12,462 nucleotides of DNA from DATLAN01 sp035527455 (GTDB taxonomy: Bacteria > Planctomycetota > Planctomycetia > Pirellulales > Thermoguttaceae): positions 1 through 12,462 of the forward strand of contig DATLAN010000278.1 in assembly GCA_035527455.1 (NCBI GenBank). Direction: 5' to 3'. The notes under the pieces were generated by a model. The model saw nothing but the letters and a program-made list of their open reading frames with translations, had not been told where the DNA came from and did no database searches. Made by a program: the position numbers and the translations under genes. Shown here in pieces: positions 6,058 to 12,462 of this stretch (its first letter is position 1; the number at the start of each line of letters is the position of its first letter).

Positions 6058-6683
6058 GGCAGTCCCCCTGCGTTGCCCGGATCGAGAGTCTTTCCGCGGC
6101 GGATCCCCCCAGCTCGGGTATTTCTCCGTTTGACGGTCACCGCCGCTATGAAGATATGTCGGATCGGCAAGGTGTATCGATTGAGGGGATTCCTCCGGTA
6201 AGCGAGATTATGCGGGTTTGGTCCACCGGGGCTGGGGGCTCGGGACTCGGGGCTGGGGGCTGGGGGTTCGGGGCTGGGGACTCCGACGGATCGGCAGCAG
6301 GCGAGGGACGGCTTCGAGCGGTCGGCCCATTGCGGGGGGTTGTCCGCCGGAAAACCGTTGTGATTATTCTAACAGTCACATTTGGCACAAATCCTGCCTC
6401 ACCGCCTGCGATCGCCGGCGTTGCGGCATGGCGGAAGCCTCCGACCGCCACGCCGCCGGGGCGGCAGATGTCCTTCCGGCCTGTCTCTTTTTCGGAAACG
6501 GCACTGCCGCCCTTTCTGCTGCGCTTCGCGTCGGGCAAATTGCCTCTTGCGCCCGGCGGAATAGAATTTTAATGACAGGGATAGTTGCTAAATATCCCGC
6601 CTCGATCTCCCCGCGTCGAGCCGGGTCGAGAATTGAACGCTATCCGTTTCGTTTTCAACGAACTCGCGCAAAGGAGACTCGTG
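6058..6683. other. 626-bp divergent intergenic region, tolC-like to sodA
   Basis: No supportable gene is present. It contains the G-rich tract at 6228-6284, a GAGGGGATTCCTC palindrome near 6183, GC-rich small palindromes (GCCGCC/GGCGGC at 6452-6465, CGCCGGCG near 6415) and an AT-richer spot around 6361-6372. Both genes must be driven from here, but I cannot point to a convincing -35/-10 pair. The stretch 6380-6560 resembles dispersed repeat DNA, which needs a genome comparison to test. Confidence 0.6.
6228..6284 (+). repeat. G-run tract with quadruplex potential
   Basis: Nine runs of three to five G separated by CT, CTC, ACTC or TTC occur within 57 bases on the plus strand, an imperfect GGGGCT/GGGACTC repeat. 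Four-run windows with 2-4 nt loops satisfy the usual G-quadruplex pattern. It lies about 170 bp upstream of the tolC-like start and about 400 bp upstream of sodA. A shorter C-rich tract of similar character occurs at 7341-7364 after sodA. Confidence 0.8.
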
Positions 6684-7316
<633 letters not shown>

Positions 7317-7392
7317 AGAGATGATGCCCTCGCACAAATAACCCCCAGCACCCCCAGTTGCCCCATATTCTTGCGGGGCGGCGATTTTGGCA

Positions 7393-7420
7393 TTGACCCG
7401 CCCGACGTGCTGTCTATAAT
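7393..7420 (+). promoter_or_regulatory. Sigma70-like promoter upstream of the lipoprotein gene
   Basis: TTGACC (7393-7398) and a perfect TATAAT (7415-7420) are spaced by 16 bp. Transcription would start near 7427, at the beginning of a duplicated 21-bp segment, and give a leader of about 270 nt before the lipoprotein ATG. It is the best consensus promoter in the window, though unproven. Confidence 0.55.
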
Positions 7421-7425
7421 CCGCC

Positions 7426-7467
7426 CGAGTTCATCGGCTGGATACTCGAGTTCATCGGCTGGATACT
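7426..7467 (+). repeat. Perfect 21-bp tandem duplication in a leader region
   Basis: Two identical 21-bp units (CGAGTTCATCGGCTGGATAC plus T) stand in direct tandem directly after the -10 box. They would form the first ~40 nt of the transcript. The rest of the 7317-7696 gap holds a C-rich tract (7341-7364), a weak GCCCC/GGGGC hairpin (7360-7379) and no gene. Confidence 0.9.
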
Positions 7468-7696
7468 GCGGTACGAAGCGCGGTGTTGCTGAATTTGGAT
7501 AATGCGGAGGAAAGGCCGGCCGACTTTTCCGAAAAGGAATAATATATCGAGCACTTTGGATCGATCTAGTTTCTAGCGCTCGTCATGTCTTGTTTCCGTC
7601 ACGTCCTCAAGGAAGAGGGCCGTCTCAAAAGAATGGACACGGAGGTCGATGGCCGTCAAGGCCGCTTCTGATCCAGTTCCAAAGGACAGTAAAGCC

Positions 7697-8836
7697 ATGC
7701 GAATCACTCTGGCAGGGAGTCTGTGTGTTGTGTTGTTGGCGGCGGGGTTGACCGGCTGCAAGAGCGACGGCGGTTGGTCGATGTCCGACCTGGCGTTTTG
7801 GAAGAAGTCGTCGTCCCCCGCCCCGCCGGCTCCGGGGTTCTCGACGAGGCCCTCGATCGCTTACGGGACGCCTGCACCTGGCACCGGCTACACGTCGCCT
7901 GGCGGGACCGTGGCGCCTCCGTATTCCGCCTCGACGGCCAGCTTCAACGCTCCCTCCGGCTACTCCAATCCGTCGCAACCGTATGGGTCGCCCTCGTCCT
8001 CGGGTTCCTTGGGCTATGGGGCAAACACCTCCGGCACCCCTTACGCAACGCCTCAGCGAGGACCGTACGGGATGAGTAATCCCCCGTCGACGGCCTCTTC
8101 GGGATCAGGGACTCCTTATCCCGACACCGCCGCGGCCCCATACGGTGCCTTGGATGGTTCCACAAGGACGGCCGCCACGCCCTATGGTTCGCTCGGCAAC
8201 TACGGCACGTCCGCCCCCGCCGCTTCCTCGATGAACTCGATGGACTCCCTTCCCAAGTACGGGAGTCCTCCTGCCGGCACGGGATCGAACGGATATGGAA
8301 GCATGCCAAGCGGACCGTTCCCATCGACCAGTAGCGGCCCGAGTTCGGGTTACGGTTCCCCGGCAGCCGGCCAGCCCCCGTACGGAAGCGGAACTTCGCC
8401 GGGCAACACGAATTACGGGCCGGGCACCTCGGGTTACTCTACGCCGATGACTTCACCGGACCTCATTCCCTACAAGCCGTCCGTGAGCCCTTACGGATCG
8501 TACACGCCGCCGTACACGCCGCCGTACACGCCGCCGTCCACGCCGTCGTCCACGCCGTCGTCCACCCCGTCGTCCACCCCGTCGTCCACCCCGTCGTACA
8601 CCCCGTCGTACACGCCGTCGTACAGCCCGTCGTACACCCCGTCGTACACCCCGCCGAACGGCGATCCGAACACGCCCTATGCTCCGGGCAGCGTCCAACC
8701 ACCGAATTCCTACACCCCTTCGAGTTCGGGTACGATGCCGGGCGGCTACTCCGGCTCTGCTGCGAGCGGGAGTTCCGGCGTGCAGAACGCCGGTTACGTG
8801 CAGCCGTTGGGCGGCAGCTACGACAGCTACAAATAG
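7697..8836 (+). CDS. Low-complexity Pro/Ser/Thr/Tyr/Gly-rich lipoprotein
   Basis: This is a 379-residue predicted lipoprotein of unknown function. The signal sequence starts MRITLAGSLC and ends in the lipobox LTGC, with Cys21 as the lipidation site. Lys at +2 does not favour inner-membrane retention, if the proteobacterial rule applies here. A short conserved-looking segment WSMSDLAFWKK (about 27-37) is followed by disordered sequence rich in PYGS, GYGS and SGT. Residues 269-320 are 13 tandem four-residue units (YTPP, STPS, YTPS), and the tail is GYVQPLGGSYDSYK. The start ATG was chosen because the signal peptide begins there and AAGGA lies ten bases upstream; the in-frame ATG at 7649 would bury the signal. 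A promoter is proposed at 7393-7420 and a terminator at 8902-8928. It may be a surface or cell-wall spacer, which is inference only. Confidence 0.85.
   Translation: MRITLAGSLCVVLLAAGLTGCKSDGGWSMSDLAFWKKSSSPAPPAPGFSTRPSIAYGTPAPGTGYTSPGGTVAPPYSASTASFNAPSGYSNPSQPYGSPSSSGSLGYGANTSGTPYATPQRGPYGMSNPPSTASSGSGTPYPDTAAAPYGALDGSTRTAATPYGSLGNYGTSAPAASSMNSMDSLPKYGSPPAGTGSNGYGSMPSGPFPSTSSGPSSGYGSPAAGQPPYGSGTSPGNTNYGPGTSGYSTPMTSPDLIPYKPSVSPYGSYTPPYTPPYTPPSTPSSTPSSTPSSTPSSTPSYTPSYTPSYSPSYTPSYTPPNGDPNTPYAPGSVQPPNSYTPSSSGTMPGGYSGSAASGSSGVQNAGYVQPLGGSYDSYK
8501..8656 (+). repeat. 12-bp coding tandem repeat (13 units)
   Basis: Thirteen uninterrupted 12-bp units such as TACACGCCGCCG and TCCACCCCGTCG encode (Y/S)TP(P/S) in the lipoprotein. 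Neighbouring units are often identical at DNA level (for example three consecutive TCCACCCCGTCG), so slippage can change copy number without shifting frame. Confidence 0.95.
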
Positions 8837-8901
8837 TCGGTTGCAGAACGTGCGCGGGGGTGCTTCCGCTCACCCCGCCGTGTTTCCCTTCTTCTCGGCA
8901 G

Positions 8902-8928
8902 CGTTTCGCCCATGCGCGAAACGTTTCT
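8902..8928 (+). terminator. Candidate intrinsic terminator after the lipoprotein gene
   Basis: CGTTTCGC (8902-8909) and GCGAAACG (8916-8923) form a perfect 8-bp stem with loop CCATGC, followed by TTTCT. It starts 65 bases after the lipoprotein stop. The short T tract makes efficient termination uncertain. Confidence 0.45.
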
Positions 8929-8957
8929 TGCTTGGCGGACCAAGGTCTGGCTACAAT
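8928..8957 (+). promoter_or_regulatory. Candidate promoter of the PQQ-propeller gene
   Basis: TACAAT (8952-8957, 5/6) has TTGCTT (8928-8933) 18 bp upstream; the -35 is weak. The implied leader of about 135 nt would contain family B repeat copy 2 before the ATG at 9100. It directly follows the proposed terminator. Confidence 0.3.
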
Positions 8958-8988
8958 GGGGAGGTGTCTCGCGCTTCCCTAACGGCGG

Positions 8989-9053
8989 GCAAGCCCGCCC
9001 GCTAAACGCTGGAACTGGCGTGACTCATGGTCGAACCATCGCTTTCTGTACGT
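8989..9053 (+). repeat. Dispersed repeat family B, copy 2
   Basis: It begins GCAAGCCCGCCCGCTAAAC like copy 1 (2133-2205, minus strand) and ends CATCGCTTTCTGTACGT. The shared middle is ACTCATGGTCG. Here the left edge also completes a small hairpin, GGCGGGC-AA-GCCCGCC (8984-8999). It lies in the 263-bp gap between the lipoprotein and PQQ genes, probably in the latter's leader. Confidence 0.75.
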
Positions 9054-9099
9054 GCGGCAGACCGACCGAGTGCTGTATCACCCCTGCCAGGAGCAACCG

Positions 9100-12000
9100 A
9101 TGACCCACACTACTTACTCGCCCAGGATCGTTCGTCTTCTTGGTTTGACCCTTCTCCTCGGACTCCTCGCATCGCGTGACATGGGCCGCGCGGCGGAAGT
9201 CTCGCTCGTGGAGACATCGGGGATTGGCGGCGGACTGTGCGTGCAAATCGGCGGCGGCGATCTCGAAGCGCTCGCCGATCTGGCCCGCACCGGCCGGTTC
9301 CTGGTGCACCTGCTCGACTCCGATCCGGCTGCGGTCGCCAAGGCCACGCAGTCTTTCCACGCCCAGGAGCTTTACGGTCTGGTTTCCGCCGACCGTCTGA
9401 CGCCCGGCGGCAGACTCCCCTACACGGAGAACCTCGTCAATCTGCTGTTGATCGAAGGCCGTCAGGCCAACGCCATACGGCCGGCCGAGATGGCACGCGT
9501 GTTGTGTCCGCAAGGCGTCTTGCTGATTCGCGAAGAGAACGTCGCGGAATCGGCCTTGAAGGCGGCCGGCCTTGAGGACGTACGGCGCGTGGGAACCGAT
9601 GGCAAGTGGCTCTTCGCCCGCAAACCCCGGCCGGAGGAAATGGACGAGTGGTCCCATCCCCGTCACGCGGCCGACGGCAACGCGGTTTCCCGTGATCGGC
9701 TGGTGGGTCCGCCGCGTCGGATCCGCTGGGTGGCCGGCCCGTCGCAGGAAGTCAGCAACATGGTCACGGCCGCGGGTCGCAACTATTACGTCGGCGTGCT
9801 GGGGCGAGACGGGTTCAACGGCCTGCAGCTTTGGCAGCGGCCGCTCAGTCCCTCGCCGGCCCGGGGCGGTTACAACTTCCGATACGCGCCGGGAAGCGTC
9901 CGCCCGATCGCTGCCGGCGAGCGGCTCTTCGTGGTCACCGACGGGAAGCTCATGGCACTGGACGGCGCCACGGGCGAGCCGCTGGGCGAGTATCCCCGGG
10001 CCGGCACGCCCACCGACGTGTTGCACGTCGACGGGATGCTGATCGCTTTCGACCGGGAGTCGGTCCGGGCCGTCCAGGCCGACGACGGGAGCCTTCGCTG
10101 GAAGATCGAAGCGGTTCAGCCGCGATGTTTTGCGGCCGGTGACGGTGCCGTCTATTTCATCCAGGGAACTCCCCAACGGGGCCAGAAGTGTACGGCGGTC
10201 AGCCTCGATTTGGCCACCGGAAAGGTCCGTTGGCGGAGGGACGATCTTCCGTGGATGGCGGAGGTTCGCCGGTGCGTCTGCGACCGGGACCTGCTGGCCT
10301 ATGAAGTCTCGACCTTCAGCAACGACAAGCCGAACAACCGGATTCACGTCGTCTCGGCCGCCGACGGCGAGCCGCTTTGGAGCCACACGTTCATTCCCGG
10401 TACGGCCCACTGGAAGCAGGCCCGGGCGATGTTCGTCAGCGACACGGTTTGGGTGCTGGATGATCATCGGTGCGTGGCGCTGGATCGGCAGACGGGCGAG
10501 GTGAAGCAGACGCACCCGGCCGGATGGGGCCATTGTTTTCCGCCCGTGGCCACCGAGCGGTTCCTGTTTGCCGGCGAGATGAACATGACCGCTCTGGAAA
10601 CGGGGGACGTCGACGCCAACCGGATCACCAAGGGGGCGTGCGGTCGCGACGCCGGGTTCGTGCCGGCCAACGGGCTGATCTATGTTTTCCCGAAGCACTG
10701 CATCTGCTGGCCCATGCTCCGCGGATTCGCGGCCCTGGCGACGGCCCGGCCGCAAGGCGACGCGATCCCGGAAGATCTCGGTGGGTTGGAGTTCGTCGTC
10801 GAGCGCGGCGTGGAACCACCCGCAGTCGATGGGTCGGCGAACGACGCGGCCGACGATTCATGGCCCTGCTATCGGCACGACGCGTGGCGCAGCGGCAGCA
10901 CGAACCGGCCGGTGCCCAAGGCGTTGAAAACGCTCTGGTCGGTCGAGTTGGGCGACCGTCCGCAAGGTGCGATTGCCGACGACTGGAACCACAATCCGTT
11001 CATGCCCGGGCCGATCACTCCGCCCGTGATCGCCGAGGGGAAGGTCTTCGTCGCCCGGGGCGATGCCCATCAGGTGGTCGCCTTGGATGCCGCGACGGGA
11101 ACGGTCTGCTGGCGTTTCACGGCCAACGGGCGGATCGACACGGCGCCGACCATCCACGTCGGGCTGTGCCTGTTCGGGACCAAGAGCGGCTGGGTCTATT
11201 GTCTTCGGGCCGACGACGGGCGGATGGTGTGGCGGCTGCGGGCGGCCCCGGTCGACGAGCGGATCGTCGCCTACGGTCAGCTCGAATCGCCGTGGCCCGT
11301 GCCGGGAAGCGTGCTGGTGGTCGACGACATGGCCTTCTTCGCGGCCGGGCGTCAACCGCTGGCCGACGGCGGCATCCTGGTCTTCGCCGTCGAGCCGGCC
11401 GATGGGAAGATCCTCTGGGTCCGGCGGCTGGACAGCGTGCCGCAGGATCGCTTCTACGGCGGGCTCGGTCTGGAGTTCGACAACTTCGACCTGTTGCACC
11501 GCGAAGACGACAGCGTGGCCATGTCGCGGTGGTTGTTCGAGCGCGGCAGCGGCAAGATGCGGGTGGAGGCCGACAGCGGCTTTGCCTATTCAAACGCCGG
11601 CGATGCCGGCGGTGTGATGGTACCCCGCGGCTTCTGGTCGTATGCTCCCCGCAACCAGCCCCCGGCCTCGCGACCCTCGGGGGAACGGCGCCCGCTGGTC
11701 GTGTTCCGCGAAAACACGCTGTTCGGCTCTTCTGAAGACAAGCGGACGGTCTATCGCCGGGATTTCGACCTTTCCGGCGGCGAAAAGTTCGACACCGTTT
11801 GGTCGATTCGCGACGCGGTGCGAAAAAGTGGCGACCAATGGCGGGCGGACCGATTGGCCAAAGCAGCGCGGTGGTCGGCGAAAGTCTTCGAGCCCGGCGC
11901 TGAAGATCAACAGATCGCCGCGATGGTCCTGGCCAACGACACCTTGTTGATCGCCGGCTCAGGCGGCCAACTACTGGTAGCGTCGCCCGAAGACGGCAAG

Positions 12001-12129
12001 ATTCTCTCCCGTAACGACTTACCGGCCCCCGTCTGGGACGGCATGGCCGCCGCAGCCGGCCGCGTGTTCATCTCGACGCAGGACGGACAGGTGGTTTGTG
12101 TGGGAGGCGAGCCCGAAAGATTCGAATAA
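9100..12129 (+). CDS. Secreted PQQ-type beta-propeller protein with N-terminal methyltransferase-like domain
   Basis: This encodes 1009 residues. A signal peptide (about 1-32) precedes a Rossmann-like segment (35-175) resembling a class I methyltransferase: a VQIGGGD glycine-rich loop, LLDSDP after strand two, then LPYTENLVNLLLIEG and MARVLCPQGVLLI. The planctomycete family marker DEWSHP...DGNAVSRDRLVGPP (182-205) leads into PQQ/BamB-like propeller repeats (about 205-550 and 590-1009) with many TG/DG-(E/K)-xLW blade motifs. KGACGRDAGFVPANGLIY and CICW (about 511-536) form a conserved cysteine segment. DDSWPCYRHDAWRSG introduces the second propeller half. The start is ATG 9100, with AGGAG six bases upstream; a GTG at 9052 lies in repeat B. 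The last codons and TAA match the following 25-bp repeat unit. Cofactor binding and catalytic activity are unproven; it may be a structural or scaffold protein. Confidence 0.88.
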   Translation: MTHTTYSPRIVRLLGLTLLLGLLASRDMGRAAEVSLVETSGIGGGLCVQIGGGDLEALADLARTGRFLVHLLDSDPAAVAKATQSFHAQELYGLVSADRLTPGGRLPYTENLVNLLLIEGRQANAIRPAEMARVLCPQGVLLIREENVAESALKAAGLEDVRRVGTDGKWLFARKPRPEEMDEWSHPRHAADGNAVSRDRLVGPPRRIRWVAGPSQEVSNMVTAAGRNYYVGVLGRDGFNGLQLWQRPLSPSPARGGYNFRYAPGSVRPIAAGERLFVVTDGKLMALDGATGEPLGEYPRAGTPTDVLHVDGMLIAFDRESVRAVQADDGSLRWKIEAVQPRCFAAGDGAVYFIQGTPQRGQKCTAVSLDLATGKVRWRRDDLPWMAEVRRCVCDRDLLAYEVSTFSNDKPNNRIHVVSAADGEPLWSHTFIPGTAHWKQARAMFVSDTVWVLDDHRCVALDRQTGEVKQTHPAGWGHCFPPVATERFLFAGEMNMTALETGDVDANRITKGACGRDAGFVPANGLIYVFPKHCICWPMLRGFAALATARPQGDAIPEDLGGLEFVVERGVEPPAVDGSANDAADDSWPCYRHDAWRSGSTNRPVPKALKTLWSVELGDRPQGAIADDWNHNPFMPGPITPPVIAEGKVFVARGDAHQVVALDAATGTVCWRFTANGRIDTAPTIHVGLCLFGTKSGWVYCLRADDGRMVWRLRAAPVDERIVAYGQLESPWPVPGSVLVVDDMAFFAAGRQPLADGGILVFAVEPADGKILWVRRLDSVPQDRFYGGLGLEFDNFDLLHREDDSVAMSRWLFERGSGKMRVEADSGFAYSNAGDAGGVMVPRGFWSYAPRNQPPASRPSGERRPLVVFRENTLFGSSEDKRTVYRRDFDLSGGEKFDTVWSIRDAVRKSGDQWRADRLAKAARWSAKVFEPGAEDQQIAAMVLANDTLLIAGSGGQLLVASPEDGKILSRNDLPAPVWDGMAAAAGRVFISTQDGQVVCVGGEPERFE

Positions 12130-12155
12130 GGGCGAGCCTGAAAGGCTCAAATGAG
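12106..12155 (+). repeat. 25-bp direct repeat spanning the PQQ stop codon
   Basis: Unit 12106-12130 (with codons for GEPERFE and TAA) and unit 12131-12155 (which would encode GEPERLK and TGA) match at 20 of 25 positions. The gene's own C-terminus thus looks like a copy of the first array unit. The second unit forms the hairpin GAGCCT-GAA-AGGCTC (12134-12148). Confidence 0.8.
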
Positions 12156-12462
12156 ATAGCCCAGGGCAACGCCCTGGGTAGGAACAAGGTGATACCATCC
12201 GTTCAGCCCCGAAGGGGCGACATGTGGCAGCCCAGGGCAACGCCCTGGGATTGGTAGGGCATCAAACGTGGACCAGCCCTGAAAGGGCGGAATCATCTTC
12301 GATTCAGGGCTCCCTATATCGCCCTTTCAGGGCTAGCCGTGTGCGTGGCCTTGTTTCCCAGGGCGTTGCCCTGGGCTATCATATATCGCCCCTTCGGGGC
12401 TAACCGTGTGCGTGGCCTTGTTTCCCAGGGCGTTGCCCTGGGCTATCATATATCGCCCCTTC
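12131..12462. repeat. Array of alternating small hairpins with an orientation switch
   Basis: Two hairpin types alternate. The alpha type (GCCCY-3 nt-RGGGC) occurs at 12134, 12206, 12276, 12321 and 12388, with a truncated copy at 12455. The beta type (CCCAGGGC-3 nt-GCCCTGGG) occurs at 12160, 12231, 12357 and 12424. In the left half loops are GAA and AAC; in the right half they are TTC and GTT, so the halves are inverted relative to each other around 12290-12320. The right half is a tandem repeat with a 67-bp period (12321-12387, 12388-12454) that continues beyond the window. No gene is seen in these 332 bases. Confidence 0.9.

Noticed and set aside
6146..6538. 130-codon minus-strand frame upstream of sodA
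   Set aside because: No ribosome-binding site or domain; half of it is the translated G/C tract. It is probably repeat-derived.
7360..7379. GCCCC/GGGGC hairpin as sodA terminator
   Set aside because: Only a 5-bp stem with a 10-nt loop and no T tract directly after it.
9025..10755. 576-codon minus-strand frame opposite the PQQ gene
   Set aside because: Antisense shadow: no domain recognisable, and the opposite strand has a clear secreted propeller protein.
12321..12462. 67-bp period repeat as a CRISPR array
   Set aside because: Units are contiguous and nearly identical throughout, with no unique spacers, internal hairpins of two types, and no cas genes.

Overview
The window looks like a GC-rich planctomycete chromosome, probably Pirellulales-like and possibly from a metagenome assembly. 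The lineage call is inference. It rests on a secreted protein joining a methyltransferase-like domain to a PQQ-type beta-propeller, a very Pro/Ser/Tyr-rich lipoprotein, monocistronic genes with wide gaps, and many palindromic dispersed repeats. No rRNA, tRNA, CRISPR array or phage module was seen.

Layout, left to right. Bases 1-47 (+) are the tail of a C69-family peptidase gene. It converges on an intact C69 dipeptidase gene (216-1787, -), and the two 3' ends form a diverged inverted repeat centred on a hairpin element (family A). The gap up to 2174 is mostly repeat: a second, oppositely oriented family A copy (1955-2105) and a family B repeat (2133-2205). The family B copy runs into the 3' end of an alkyltransferase-like/endonuclease V fusion gene (2175-3206, -). 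A decayed IS4-type element with good terminal inverted repeats follows (3334-3913). It ends 29 bp before the start codon of an FmdB-type zinc-ribbon gene (3943-4446, +). That gene converges, across a 14-bp tandem repeat, on a TolC/CzcC-type outer-membrane efflux gene (4519-6057, -). A 626-bp intergenic region with a G-rich tract separates it from a Mn-type superoxide dismutase gene (6684-7316, +). Next come a sigma70-like promoter with a duplicated 21-bp leader segment, a low-complexity lipoprotein gene (7697-8836, +), a terminator/promoter/family B repeat region, and a 1009-residue secreted PQQ-propeller protein (9100-12129, +). The window closes in an array of alternating small hairpins (12131-12462) that runs off the right edge.

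The genes do not form one pathway. DNA repair (AGT-EndoV), oxidative-stress defence (SodA), efflux (TolC) and envelope/secreted proteins are separate transcription units. The striking signal is the repeats: five 3' gene ends (partial C69, C69, fusion nfi, tolC-like, PQQ) lie inside or abut a repeat, and in several cases the repeat supplies the stop codon. The array hairpins carry compensatory base changes, and family A has a REPIN-like nested-palindrome organisation.
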